Of a DNA stretch of 64,000 nt, positions 38,213-47,115 are shown one piece after another. Source of the DNA: Vicingus serpentipes. Its GTDB lineage: Bacteria; Bacteroidota; Bacteroidia; Flavobacteriales_E; Vicingaceae. Both the position numbers and the translations under genes were made by a program. Positions within the stretch are counted from its first letter, which is position 1; every line of letters starts with the position of its first letter. The DNA is taken from contig NZ_VOOS01000002.1 in the NCBI RefSeq assembly GCF_007993035.1, forward strand, positions 434,001 through 498,000, in the 5' to 3' direction. The notes under the pieces were generated by a model, which was given only the letters and a program-made list of their open reading frames with translations, was not told where the DNA came from and searched no databases.

Positions 38213-39223
38213 TTAAGCATCTATTATTTCTTTAAACGTATTCTTGCCTCTAAAAAATGACAAAAACAAAATGTTTTTACTAACAATACCAACAGTATTT
38301 GGTTGGTATTTTTTTAATCGTTTGGCATTGTTTTGTTTTATGTCTCCATAAAAATGGAAATGTGCTTTAAGTATAGCCAGAGTGTGTTTAGGTTTACCTT
38401 CTAATAACATTTTAATCCCAGCCAGTCCATCTAAAATTAATCGTGTAAAAATGATTTTAAACCGTTTGTTTTTAGGTAAGTTTTTATGCAGTAGAAACAA
38501 ATTATTTCTAAAATTTAAATACGTCTTTTGGGGATTGATTTTATTTAACGTTCCTCCACCAACATGATAAACCGAAGAATTTGGATGATACATAACCTTG
38601 TAACCAGAATTTTTCATTCTCCAACACAAATCAATTTCTTCCATATGAGCAAAAAAGTGATTATCCAACCCTTCTAATTCATTAAATACTGAAGCTCGAA
38701 TAAACATACACGCACCTGTTGCCCAAAAGATTTCTGCAATATCATCATATTGACCTTTATCTTCTTCTATGTGATTAAAAATTCGTCCACGACATAATGG
38801 GTAACCTAAATAATCTATAAACCCACCTGCAGCCCCAGCATATTCAAAAAAGTTTTTATTGTTGTAATCTTTAATTTTAGGCTGACATGCTGCGATAGAA
38901 CAATCTTTATCCATCAACTCAATAATGGGATCAATCCAATTTTCAGTAACCTCTACATCTGAATTTAAAAGCACAAAATATTCAGCCTTTATTTTCTTTA
39001 AAGCTTCATTATAACCTTCAGCAAAACCGTAATTTTTATCATTAATTACAACACCAACATCAGGGAAATTATTTTTGATAAAATTTATTGAATCATCTGT
39101 TGAAGCATTGTCAGCAACATAAACTTTAGCGTTTTGTTTACTGTATTGCAATACATTTGGTAAAAATTTTTCTAAATAATCTTTACCATTCCAATTTAAA
39201 ATAACTACTGCAACTTTATCCAA
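38213..39223 (-). CDS. Family 2 glycosyltransferase
   Basis: GT-A fold transferase of the rhamnosyltransferase-like group. VAVVILNWNGKDYLEKFLPNV, YVADNASTDDS (nucleotide-binding Asp), NYGFAEGYNEAL, FVLLNSDVEV (DxD-like metal site), ACQPKI and HMEEIDLCWRMKNSGYKVMYHP (catalytic ED region). About 336 residues. No ATG is available: I use TTG 39223, which gives MDKVAVVILNWNG just after the upstream stop; TTG 39247 would overlap the GWxTD gene by 17 nt. Probably surface polysaccharide or glycoprotein assembly; substrate unknown. Confidence 0.9.
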   Translation of the reverse strand: MDKVAVVILNWNGKDYLEKFLPNVLQYSKQNAKVYVADNASTDDSINFIKNNFPDVGVVINDKNYGFAEGYNEALKKIKAEYFVLLNSDVEVTENWIDPIIELMDKDCSIAACQPKIKDYNNKNFFEYAGAAGGFIDYLGYPLCRGRIFNHIEEDKGQYDDIAEIFWATGACMFIRASVFNELEGLDNHFFAHMEEIDLCWRMKNSGYKVMYHPNSSVYHVGGGTLNKINPQKTYLNFRNNLFLLHKNLPKNKRFKIIFTRLILDGLAGIKMLLEGKPKHTLAILKAHFHFYGDIKQNNAKRLKKYQPNTVGIVSKNILFLSFFRGKNTFKEIIDA

Positions 39224-39230
39224 CGCTAAT

Positions 39231-40682
39231 TTATTTAGGTAAGGCAAAATACTCTTCTGTTCTATCTTGAGAATATTCTCTAGGATTTTCTTGATCTATT
39301 TGACGAGTAGCATTTGTACGTTTATGTAAATCTACTTTCCATTGCGAGTTAAAAATCTCTCCTGGCATTGTAGAATGAAGTAATGTGTATTCGTTAGATA
39401 TTATATCTGTATCATAAAATATAAATTTTACATTACTTCTTCCTTCTACACTGTAATAATGCCAAATTTCATAAGGGTATGAACTTGGTTCATTTTTCAT
39501 CTCACTTATAGTATTAGGTTTTCCATGTTTTAAAAATATCCTACCCCTATCAGTTTCGTATCCTCTTTTTATAGAAGTTGCATATTGTTTTTGAGTAATA
39601 TCAACCAACTCTTTATATTTTTTCCAATCTTCTTCTGGATTCGTTGGATTTCTGGTTAACCAAAAGTTATAAAAAAACTGTTTCATCAATTCAGGGTCAT
39701 TAGCATCTACTTGATTTTTTGCAAAACTTAATTCTGCATTAGAAGATATAGGTTCTAGACATTTTATATAGTCTTGCATTTTTTCAGGAGAAATCTCCAT
39801 TACAAAAGAATTTACATAATCATCAGAAATTAACAAAGTACTAACCCCTGGATTACTTCGCTGAAAGAAAATCTTTTTGGAGGCTATTAAATCGTTTGTT
39901 TTATTTCGAACTTCTATAGCTAAACTATAATTACCTGAAGGTAATTTTTCAATATTAAATGAACTAAACACGACATTTACAGCTTTAGCTTTCTCTCTTT
40001 TAAAACTTTTATAATTACCCACAACATTTTTAGTTTCAAATGATTCGATGTAGGTATTAATTAAAAAGTCTTCATCATCGCCTAATACTTTTGATGAATT
40101 ATAAACTTCTGCATAAAAAGCAATCTTCTCAAAATCTTCTGCGAAGAAATCAGATGTGTAAGGCAATAAATCGAAGCCACTTTTACTTAAAATACCTTTT
40201 GTTTCTGTTTTCTTAAACGATTCAACATACTCAATATCAGAAATACTTATATCACTATCATTATATTCAATTTTTAATTTTTGGGTATTAACAAAAGGTT
40301 TCTCATCAGTATTTAAATCTCTTAAACTAATTTCAAAATCGTAATCACCATTTGGTAAAGGAATACGCTGCTGATCTATTATGTTCGTTTTTAAAGCTAA
40401 TGAATCTTCATATTCATAACTTAATAAGTTATATTTTTTATAATCAATTATTTTATCTAATTGCTTAAATATTAAAACAACTTCTACTCCACTCTGAAAC
40501 TTTCCGTTCTCATTCTTTTTGTAGATAAGTGATTCTCCAACAAAAGATAAATAAGTTTCGATAAAAGGACCTTTTTCTTGATTGTAAAAAGAACAATAGC
40601 TAAAATTAGCTTGCATATTAGTTGCATAAATAAATTTACCACCAAACAAAGCTAATAGAGAAAAGAAAATAAGTTTTTTCAT
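39231..40682 (-). CDS. GWxTD-domain secreted protein
   Basis: Protein of the GWxTD family, found mostly in Bacteroidota. Signal peptide from ATG 40682 (MKKLIFFSLLALFGGKFIYA); the frame is open ten codons further but that would bury the signal. Two beta-rich domains occupy ~20-290; the GWxTD region (~330-460) shows FYNFWLTRNPTNPEEDWKKY, YETDRGRIFLKHGKP and YPYEIWHYYSVEGRSNVKFIFYD. Total 483 residues. Family function unknown; its gene leads into the glycosyltransferase gene. Confidence 0.88.
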   Translation of the reverse strand: MKKLIFFSLLALFGGKFIYATNMQANFSYCSFYNQEKGPFIETYLSFVGESLIYKKNENGKFQSGVEVVLIFKQLDKIIDYKKYNLLSYEYEDSLALKTNIIDQQRIPLPNGDYDFEISLRDLNTDEKPFVNTQKLKIEYNDSDISISDIEYVESFKKTETKGILSKSGFDLLPYTSDFFAEDFEKIAFYAEVYNSSKVLGDDEDFLINTYIESFETKNVVGNYKSFKREKAKAVNVVFSSFNIEKLPSGNYSLAIEVRNKTNDLIASKKIFFQRSNPGVSTLLISDDYVNSFVMEISPEKMQDYIKCLEPISSNAELSFAKNQVDANDPELMKQFFYNFWLTRNPTNPEEDWKKYKELVDITQKQYATSIKRGYETDRGRIFLKHGKPNTISEMKNEPSSYPYEIWHYYSVEGRSNVKFIFYDTDIISNEYTLLHSTMPGEIFNSQWKVDLHKRTNATRQIDQENPREYSQDRTEEYFALPK

Positions 40683-40805
40683 ACCATATAATTTATATTG
40701 TAAAATTAACATTTATCTATGAAGATACCATTGATATTTAATTAACGGTAAAAAACTGATTATTAAGGTATTTGAAAAAATACAGTTTTTTTTTATTAAA
40801 AATAA

Positions 40806-40835
40806 GTTGTTTTTTAAAATCTATTGCTACTTTTG
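40806..40835 (+). promoter_or_regulatory. Promoter of tRNA-Ser
   Basis: GTTG at 40806-40809, 18 bp, TACTTTTG at 40828-40835, directly before the tRNA gene. Full -7 match. Confidence 0.62.
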
Positions 40836-40839
40836 CAGC

Positions 40840-40927
40840 GGAGAAATGGCAGAGCGGTCGAATGCGGCAGTCTTGAAAACTGTTGTACTGCAAGGTACCG
40901 GGGGTTCGAATCCCTCTTTCTCCGCCA
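40840..40927 (+). tRNA. tRNA-Ser(UGA), CCA encoded
   Basis: Acceptor stem GGAGAAA / TTTCTCC (40840-40846 with 40917-40923), discriminator G, encoded CCA at 40925-40927. Anticodon loop CTTGAAA gives anticodon TGA. Long variable arm (GTAC..GTAC, around 40884-40899) is typical of tRNA-Ser, and the T-arm reads GGGGGTTCGAATCCCTC. The gene is intact and marks the boundary between core genes and the integrase-bearing region, so its 3' half is the likely attachment site. Confidence 0.97.
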
Positions 40928-40960
40928 AGCGGAAACTCAAAAAACCGCAAAAAAGCGCAA

Positions 40961-40997
40961 AACCCTTGATAGAATTGATCTTCAAGGGTTTTTTTGT
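40961..40997 (+). terminator. Terminator after tRNA-Ser
   Basis: 9-bp stem AACCCTTGA / TCAAGGGTT (40961-40969 and 40982-40990) with a 12-nt loop and seven T. It closes the tRNA transcript. Confidence 0.82.
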
Positions 40998-41139
40998 GTT
41001 TTGCATTTTCTAGCAAAAACGCATAAATCACTTGAATACGCACAACATCACTACCCTATTCGTTACCCTAGGAAATCAGGGTAACGATTTTTGAAAAAAG
41101 GGAACCAAAACAGGTGTAACTAACTGATTATTAGCGTAA

Positions 41140-41161
41140 AAAAAGTGTCAACTAAATTCTA
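41140..41161 (+). repeat. GTGTCAACT direct repeat, copy 1 (left of integrase)
   Basis: 22-bp sequence beginning AAAAAGTGTCAACTAAAT and ending TCTA, repeated exactly at 43343-43364 (2203 bp away); its first 18 bp recur again at 43364-43381. Here it is also the left arm of a hairpin. The two places flank the recombinase gene and the 266-aa gene. Candidates: integrase arm-type sites, or scars of past insertion. Confidence 0.85.
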
Positions 41162-41172
41162 GTTGACACTTT
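41142..41172. repeat. Perfect inverted repeat upstream of the integrase
   Basis: AAAGTGTCAACTA (41142-41154), 5-nt loop, TAGTTGACACTTT (41160-41172): 13 bp perfect. It ends 42 bp before the integrase ATG. Could be an operator or integrase site; lacking a T-run it is a poor terminator. Confidence 0.85.
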
Positions 41173-41214
41173 GAATAGTAACATTTACTGAATTTTTAAC
41201 TAAAAAACAGTAAT

Positions 41215-42465
41215 ATGAAACAACTAAGAGTTACCCTTTTCATTAAAAATGATAAGGTAGACAAGAAAGGAAATGTTCAAGTCTTCTTGAAAATCAAGTA
41301 CTTAAACACATCTACAACCCTAAGCACCGACTTCTGGGTAGATGAAGAAAAATGGAAAAAGACTACCCAGTTTCTTTTTGCCAAAGCTTTAAAAGAAATT
41401 CACATTAGAAGAAAAATTGATGAACTAATCAATAAAATCCATTTAATTGAACAGAACCTTACCCTAAAAGGAACACAATTTAGTGCTCATACTTTAAAAC
41501 AGGTTTTAGTAAATGGCGAAGACAGTATAATAAATTATCACATTATGCTATCTGACTTATTTAACAAACAATATTCAATTTATATTCCTCTAGTAGAAAA
41601 TGGAATTAGAGCTAAGGAGTCTTTAAGAAAATTCAAAACATTAAACAATCATGTCAATGATTTTTTAAAATATGAGTATGGTTTAGAAAATATTGCCTTA
41701 AACAAGCTTAATTATAGCTTCATAGAAAGTTTTGACATCTTCTTAAGGTCAATTAAAAAGATTGGCAACAACACTACTGTAAAATACATTCAAAGCCTAA
41801 GACAACTTGCGAAGCTAGCAGTAAAACACGATTGGTTAATAAAAGATCCTTTTGCCCTCTATGATAAAAAAATAGTAACCAAGGAAGTTGAATTTTTAAC
41901 TAAAACTGAATTGAGCCTTTTTGAGACTGTAAAACTTCCTTCAAAAAAGCTTGAAGTAGTAAGGGATTATTTTCTTCTCTCTTGTTATACTGGTTACGCA
42001 TACTCTGATATCTTCTCACTAACCTATTCAGATATTCAAAATGGAAATGATGGCCAGAAATGGATTATACATAGAAGGCAGAAGACTAAAATCAAATGTG
42101 ACGTACCTCTTTTACCTCAAGCTGAAGCAATCATAAATAAGTATAGAGATGATTTTAATTGCATAAAAACAAATAAAATACTCCCAGAAAGGTCTAATCA
42201 AAAAATAAACAAGTACTTAAAAGAAATAGCTGAAATCGTCGGAATAGAGAAAAGAATTCACTTTCATTTAGCAAGACATACTTTTAGCTGCACTATAATT
42301 TTAGCTAATGGATTATCTATGGAAGTGCTAAGTAAAATGCTAGGACATACTAATTTAAAACAGACAATGCATTACGGCAAAATTCAAAATCAAAGAGTGG
42401 GTGAAGAAATGAAATTATTAAGAAGTAAACTCACTATAAACACTAGAAAAAGTAATAGTTATTAA
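41215..42465 (+). CDS. Tyrosine recombinase (integrase) of Bacteroidota type
   Basis: Site-specific recombinase, most likely the one that inserted the island at tRNA-Ser. N-terminal arm-binding region (1-~105, VFLKIKYLNTSTTLSTDFWVDEEKW), SAM-like core-binding domain (~115-215), catalytic domain (~225-405). Box II reads HLARHTF (HxxR, ~351-354), then LGHTNLKQTMHYGKI with the nucleophile Tyr (~386). Box I reads SCYTGYAYSDI: the usual first Arg (TGLR) is Ala, a substitution also seen in other Bacteroidota element integrases. 416 residues, complete. It is 290 bp downstream of the tRNA and points away from it. Confidence 0.93.
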   Translation: MKQLRVTLFIKNDKVDKKGNVQVFLKIKYLNTSTTLSTDFWVDEEKWKKTTQFLFAKALKEIHIRRKIDELINKIHLIEQNLTLKGTQFSAHTLKQVLVNGEDSIINYHIMLSDLFNKQYSIYIPLVENGIRAKESLRKFKTLNNHVNDFLKYEYGLENIALNKLNYSFIESFDIFLRSIKKIGNNTTVKYIQSLRQLAKLAVKHDWLIKDPFALYDKKIVTKEVEFLTKTELSLFETVKLPSKKLEVVRDYFLLSCYTGYAYSDIFSLTYSDIQNGNDGQKWIIHRRQKTKIKCDVPLLPQAEAIINKYRDDFNCIKTNKILPERSNQKINKYLKEIAEIVGIEKRIHFHLARHTFSCTIILANGLSMEVLSKMLGHTNLKQTMHYGKIQNQRVGEEMKLLRSKLTINTRKSNSY

Positions 42466-42557
42466 CATTCATTCATTAAAAATAAAACAAAAAAATAATT
42501 TCATAACTCTTTAATTCAGAACTTTACCAAACATTAACTAAACTAAATATTTAATTT

Positions 42558-43358
42558 ATGAAAGATCTTTCAGAAAATATTAAAAAATTAGATTTCAAAA
42601 AACATCTTGAAACAACAATCCAACAATTTGACAACTTCAATCAAGAAGATTACTTTAAAATAAATAATGCTTTAGCATCATCTTTAACAGATATGAATCC
42701 GAGCATTAATGTTTTAAATAAAGTATATCAAAAAATAAAAGAAAGAAAATATGTTGAACTTGACACATTTGAAGTTTTATCTATAAAAAATGATATAAAA
42801 CACTTTAAGTGGTCTGTTGAAAGGGCAATAAATGAAATCGAAGCCTACAATTACCCAACTCAATTAAACGTTATAATTCTTTCTTACTTTAATGATTGCA
42901 TTTATAAATTGGAAGAGTGTATATTAAAACTTGATTTTATATTTGATATCATAGACAGAAAACTAATCCCCATAAAATTTTCAAAACCCGAAAAACAAAC
43001 ACCTGTTGATTTTAAAAAAATAAAAATTACAGCATCAAGTTTCACAACTTCCGTAGGACTCCACCTATTGAAAGACGCTGGTTATTTTTATGATTTTAGA
43101 AATGGAGAACCTTTTAATAAGGAGTTTGCAAAAACACTTAATGCCACTTTCGAATGTGTTAAACAAAATGGTAAAGCTTATGGTCAAGAATATTTATTCT
43201 CTACATTATCAAAAGTAAATGGTCCAGCAAATATAACTCGTGCAAACCAACAGAAACATTCCTTACTATCTGAACTTGATAAAGCTTTCGATAATTTTCA
43301 GAAAGCAAATGACAGGCTCAAGAATTTTAGGTTTATACCTATAAAAAGTGTCAACTAA
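42558..43358 (+). CDS. Protein of unknown function next to the integrase
   Basis: 266 residues, mostly helical and Lys/Glu/Asn-rich; no motif recognised. Residues ~150-210 (VGLHLLKDAGYFYDFRNGEPFNKEFAKTLNATFECVKQNGKAY) look globular. The last codons (IKSVN, stop) are supplied by the GTGTCAACTAA repeat that starts at 43343, so the present C-terminus may have been created or moved by an insertion at the repeat. It is the second gene of the recombinase module enclosed by the repeats. Confidence 0.68.
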   Translation: MKDLSENIKKLDFKKHLETTIQQFDNFNQEDYFKINNALASSLTDMNPSINVLNKVYQKIKERKYVELDTFEVLSIKNDIKHFKWSVERAINEIEAYNYPTQLNVIILSYFNDCIYKLEECILKLDFIFDIIDRKLIPIKFSKPEKQTPVDFKKIKITASSFTTSVGLHLLKDAGYFYDFRNGEPFNKEFAKTLNATFECVKQNGKAYGQEYLFSTLSKVNGPANITRANQQKHSLLSELDKAFDNFQKANDRLKNFRFIPIKSVN

Positions 43359-43381
43359 ATTCTAAAAAGTGTCAACTAAAT
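43343..43381 (+). repeat. GTGTCAACT direct repeats, copies 2 and 3 (tandem)
   Basis: Two adjoining copies of AAAAAGTGTCAACTAAAT, 43343-43360 and 43364-43381, 21-bp period. Copy 2 extends to the same 22-bp unit as at 41140. Copy 2 includes the stop codon of the 266-aa gene. Copy 3 ends 45 bp before the ATG of the HTH gene, almost the same distance (42 bp) as the hairpin is from the integrase ATG. Confidence 0.88.
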
Positions 43382-43426
43382 GATTTAGGTTTTTTACTCT
43401 CAGTTTCTTTGTTAAAAAAAGAAATT

Positions 43427-43702
43427 ATGAGCCCTAATCAATTAGTAACAAAGGAAGATATAAATAATCTTGAAATAAGGTTAATATCTATGATGGAGAA
43501 TATTACCACAAATTCTCCAATTGACCTCGAACAAGAAACCTACTTGAGGTCTAAAGAAATAAGAAAACTATTAAGCATTAGCGATAACACATTGCGAGCC
43601 ATGAGAGAGAAAGGGGAAATCCCCTACTCTTTTATTGGTAGTATATATTATTATCCAAAAATTAAAATTTTAGAGACACTCGAAATTAACACCATAAATT
43701 AA
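43427..43702 (+). CDS. HTH_17/excisionase-like DNA-binding protein
   Basis: 91 residues from ATG 43427 (a TTG at 43409 in frame is unlikely). A MerR-like winged helix of the HTH_17/Xis group occupies the C-terminal half: YLRSKEIRKLLSISDNTLRAMREKGEIPYSFIGSIYYYPKIKILE. The N-terminal part is a helix with many Glu, typical of Bacteroidota element proteins. Being next to a tyrosine recombinase, a role in excision or in regulating the element is likely. Confidence 0.85.
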   Translation: MSPNQLVTKEDINNLEIRLISMMENITTNSPIDLEQETYLRSKEIRKLLSISDNTLRAMREKGEIPYSFIGSIYYYPKIKILETLEINTIN

Positions 43703-43729
43703 TAATTAACTAAAAACAACAAAAAAAAA

Positions 43730-44089
43730 ATGAAAAGTAAAAAAGAATTCTTGCAAGAAGTAAAACACGCAAACACTATTAACCATGTATTAGATTGTAA
43801 CAAAATGAAAGTTGATGAATCAAAAAACTATCAGCAATTAAACAAGGAAGTTTTTAACCAAATTGATGCTCTCGAAGAACTGCTACATCAGCTTAATTTA
43901 CCAGCAAATAAAGTAATGCTTAATATCTGTGAATCATTAACTAGTATTGACCTATTATTACACCAAATGGAACTTCTACATCATGAATTAAAGTACGAAG
44001 CTAATCCTAACTCTAAATCAGCAAAAGAAGATTTAACAACCTTAAGAGAGGATTTCTTAGGTAGAGCTAAAACATATTGTAAATATTAA
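43730..44089 (+). CDS. Small helical protein of unknown function
   Basis: 119 residues, no membrane segment or signal, predicted helical with Leu/His-rich coiled-coil-like part (~45-95, LEELLHQLNLPANKVMLNIC). Follows the excisionase-like gene after 27 bp, preceded by a run of A. Small helical proteins in this position are common in Bacteroidota mobile elements; no family recognised. Confidence 0.62.
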   Translation: MKSKKEFLQEVKHANTINHVLDCNKMKVDESKNYQQLNKEVFNQIDALEELLHQLNLPANKVMLNICESLTSIDLLLHQMELLHHELKYEANPNSKSAKEDLTTLREDFLGRAKTYCKY

Positions 44090-44099
44090 TATTATAAAG

Positions 44100-44345
44100 A
44101 TGAAAAATTCGAAAACTGAAATTATTACTGCAAGAGTTGACCCAAAAATTAAAGAGGTGTTACAATACATTGCAGTACAAGAAGGTGTAAGTGTAAATTA
44201 CCTTCTAAATCTAATGGTAAACAATCAATTATCTTTAATGTCATCTAGTGATGACATTGAAGATTTTAAAAAAAGAATTGCGGGATTAGAATTAAGACTT
44301 AAAATACGGAAAAGAATGTGTGAGAAGCTAAAAAATAATAAATAG
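44100..44345 (+). CDS. Ribbon-helix-helix-like small protein
   Basis: 81 residues. The N-terminal part (EIITARVDPKIKEVLQYIAVQEGVSVNYLLNLMV) has the beta-strand, two-helix pattern of CopG/MobC ribbon-helix-helix proteins; the C-terminal part is a basic helix. It lies 10 bp after the 119-aa gene, so both are likely co-expressed. Possible roles: mobilisation accessory or antitoxin-like repressor. No relaxase gene is seen nearby. Confidence 0.66.
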   Translation: MKNSKTEIITARVDPKIKEVLQYIAVQEGVSVNYLLNLMVNNQLSLMSSSDDIEDFKKRIAGLELRLKIRKRMCEKLKNNK

Positions 44346-44358
44346 CCTTTAATATTAA

Positions 44359-44610
44359 TTATTTCCTAATCCAATAATAAAAAAAGACTCCTTTCTTGAC
44401 AATCCATATTATTAATAAAACAGTTATAATAAACAATGCTAAAAGAATCGTTAATATATTTCCAATAAAATCTAATGTGGAAAGAAACCCTGCTAAGCCA
44501 TTAGAAGTTCCATGAATTGCATTTTCTATTCTTTCAAAAGCTATGTTTGTCTTAAACTGAGTATCAATAGCACCTCCTATTTTGGAGTCAAATATATTTC
44601 TTAAATCCAT
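44359..44610 (-). CDS. Small single-span membrane protein
   Basis: 83 residues with one long hydrophobic helix (~50-72, NILTILLALFIITVLLIIWI) followed by a basic tail KKGVFFYYWIRK. Last gene of a minus-strand group with the AAA+ ATPase, 130 bp after the 229-aa gene. No family recognised. Small membrane proteins beside ATPases in islands can be effectors, but that is only a guess here. Confidence 0.58.
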   Translation of the reverse strand: MDLRNIFDSKIGGAIDTQFKTNIAFERIENAIHGTSNGLAGFLSTLDFIGNILTILLALFIITVLLIIWIVKKGVFFYYWIRK

Positions 44611-44740
44611 CTGTTTATTTATTAATATTTACATTAATTTATAACGAATAAATTAAATTTTTACAGCATATATTGATTTATCATGATATACCCTAATTTT
44701 ATATTAGTTTCTTCCACTTCATAAAAAATAGCACCTAATC

Positions 44741-45430
44741 TTATTTTTTAACATTACAAAACATAATAGGTTCGTTATTATTATTCCTAAGTAAATAAAT
44801 CCTAGAATCGTTTTCTAATTCATAAACGATTTCAAAGCAAGATAAATCCAATTGAAAATTATCAAGAACCATGTCCTGATAATTTCCAGGTAAATAATTC
44901 ATAAAGTATTTTATATTGCTTTCTACTAATTTATAAGGACTTATTGGGTTTAATAATAAATATTTTAACACATTAAATAAATATTGATTTGTTGTATTAG
45001 AACAGAGTGAAGCATCACCTATCCTATTAGAAAGATTATAAGCAAATTGATCAAATTTATATTGACCTTCATACCCATTTAAAAAAGAGTTAAAAGTACT
45101 CCAGCATACCATATTATCTTTTGTAATTAGGAAATCTGGAAAATATAGAAGGCTTAAATCTTCTTCATTTTTAATAGAAGTAGCTAGTTCAGATAATTCA
45201 TCATCAATTACTTCATAAGGATTTTCAAATAATAAATTTTCTATCCTTTCAGTAACCTTTTTAATCTCTTCATATTTATAATAATCAAAGAATGGAAATG
45301 AAAAATGAATTGAAGGATAATAATTAAATTCAACTTCATCATTAGATAATTCAGTTAAAACATTAACTATTATACAAAATAATGGCCTTCCATTTTCATC
45401 TTTATAATATTTCCTAATAACCCTATCCAA
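44741..45430 (-). CDS. Protein of unknown function coupled to the AAA+ ATPase
   Basis: 229 residues, TTG start at 45430 four bases after the ATPase stop; no ATG lies near the front. Cytoplasmic, acidic, with many aromatic residues and no recognised motif. The tight spacing to the ATPase gene suggests that the two act together. Confidence 0.68.
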   Translation of the reverse strand: MDRVIRKYYKDENGRPLFCIIVNVLTELSNDEVEFNYYPSIHFSFPFFDYYKYEEIKKVTERIENLLFENPYEVIDDELSELATSIKNEEDLSLLYFPDFLITKDNMVCWSTFNSFLNGYEGQYKFDQFAYNLSNRIGDASLCSNTTNQYLFNVLKYLLLNPISPYKLVESNIKYFMNYLPGNYQDMVLDNFQLDLSCFEIVYELENDSRIYLLRNNNNEPIMFCNVKK

Positions 45431-45434
45431 TATA

Positions 45435-47108
45435 TTAATTCAAATAGCCAATTTTTCTTTTAGATTTTGTCACTTTAGACTTCATCAACTCTTGCTTAAT
45501 AAGCTCTTCTATTCTTGATTCATCTTGATTAGAATTAAAAATTCCATCTATTGTATACCTTCTTGACACATTCCCTATCTGCGCACCTGTCAAATCATAA
45601 TTAAAAGATAGTTCCTCTTTTTGTTTTTTAGATAATTCAGGAAAATGATGATGTAATATCTTAAACCGATTATGCTGTTCTGGCTTATCAATTTTTAATT
45701 TGATTAAAAAGCGACGTTCAAAAGCTTTATCTATATTACCAATCAAATTGGAGGTTGCTATCATTATGCCTTTAAACTCTTCCATTTTTTGCAAAAACAC
45801 ATTTTGCATAGAATTATTCATTTGGTCTACAGATGCTTTTACATTTATTCTTTTACTAATTAAAGCATCACTTTCATTAAGAAGCAAAATAGGTGTTCTA
45901 GACTCAATTTTAGATAAACGAACATAATCATCAAAAACCTTTGCAACTCTTTTCTCTGATTCGCCTACATATTTATCTCTAACAGAAGATAAATCAACCA
46001 TAAGGATTTTTCTTCCAGTAATACGAGATAATTGATAAACAAGCTCTGTCTTTCCTGTTCCAGGTGCACCATAAAGCATAACTGTAATGCCTTCCTGTAA
46101 TTTTTTACTCTTAAGCCTTGTTATGCATTTTTTATAATTACTCTCCCTAAGGACTTTCTTTAAATTATTAACCTCATTTAACTCTCTAGAATTGTAAAAC
46201 AAATCGACTTTACTTATTGATTCAGGATTAATAATTTCTCCAACATCAGTCTTAAACACTTTAGCTAAGGTTTTAGTTAGAGTCACTGACATAATTTTTG
46301 CACCAACTTCTCCTAGAAGATAAAACTCATTATCCATAAACACCCCACCCTCTAGTTTTAGGAGTTTTTTTCGAAGCAATATATTTTTTCCGTGAAGTAA
46401 GCTACGCTTAAAGCTTACAAACCTGTTTAAATTTTCATAAACTGCTCGACCAGCGTAATGTACATTCGCACTCCTATCTTCAATAATTGAACTATATGCA
46501 ACAAAAAGAAACACAACTATTTCTTCCCATTTTAATCCCATGGATTTTAATAAATTCAATTCTTTTATTTCGTTAGAACTTTCCAAATTGGCTTTAATTT
46601 CTTCACTAAATTCATCTTTAGTTTGATCAAATCTATTACCCTCAATCAACTGATATAAATTTTGCATAAGATTTACAATAGTTATATCATCATCAATTTG
46701 ATGTGGAATTTCCATCCTAATTATTTGCTTGAATACTTTTTTTCGAACTATTATTCGATCTTCTCCTCTATTCTCTTTTATTTCAATAAATCCTTTTCTT
46801 TTTAAAGATTCAAAATGTTTATATTTCTTATATAATTCAACAACAGGATAACAGATAAAATCAGAAATCTTAACAATAGTACTCTGATAATTATCTCTCA
46901 TCTGTAAATGCATCAACACTGAAAATAAAATCGTCTCGGTAATTGATAGGTTTAATACTAAAGAAAGATGATTAACAATATCAAATTCCTTTCGACCACT
47001 AAGAATATCTTCAGTAGTATCAGAATCTTCTACTTTTGTAAAAAGATTAGCTATCGTTTCAATTTGATCGATCATTGTCTCTGGCATATTGATTTTTTCT
47101 TTTCCCAT
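45435..47108 (-). CDS. AAA+ ATPase with Asn-type Walker B
   Basis: 557 residues. An all-helical N-terminal half (~1-320) without recognised domain, then a classical AAA module: Walker A LYGAPGTGKTE (~346-354), pore-loop-like DKYVGESEKRV, Walker B ILLLNESDALIS (~405), sensor 1 IMIATSNL, arginine fingers AFERRFL. In Walker B the Asp before Glu is Asn; this form occurs in other Bacteroidota AAA proteins, so the enzyme may still be active. Likely partners: the lipoprotein gene 7 bp upstream and the 229-aa gene 4 bp downstream. Cellular role unknown. Confidence 0.9.
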   Translation of the reverse strand: MGKEKINMPETMIDQIETIANLFTKVEDSDTTEDILSGRKEFDIVNHLSLVLNLSITETILFSVLMHLQMRDNYQSTIVKISDFICYPVVELYKKYKHFESLKRKGFIEIKENRGEDRIIVRKKVFKQIIRMEIPHQIDDDITIVNLMQNLYQLIEGNRFDQTKDEFSEEIKANLESSNEIKELNLLKSMGLKWEEIVVFLFVAYSSIIEDRSANVHYAGRAVYENLNRFVSFKRSLLHGKNILLRKKLLKLEGGVFMDNEFYLLGEVGAKIMSVTLTKTLAKVFKTDVGEIINPESISKVDLFYNSRELNEVNNLKKVLRESNYKKCITRLKSKKLQEGITVMLYGAPGTGKTELVYQLSRITGRKILMVDLSSVRDKYVGESEKRVAKVFDDYVRLSKIESRTPILLLNESDALISKRINVKASVDQMNNSMQNVFLQKMEEFKGIMIATSNLIGNIDKAFERRFLIKLKIDKPEQHNRFKILHHHFPELSKKQKEELSFNYDLTGAQIGNVSRRYTIDGIFNSNQDESRIEELIKQELMKSKVTKSKRKIGYLN

Positions 47109-47115
47109 ATATAAA

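Noticed and set aside
40738-41084. Several overlapping reading frames on both strands around 40738-41084
   Set aside because: They run through the tRNA-Ser gene and its terminator; no protein features. Their coding look is due to the structured RNA.
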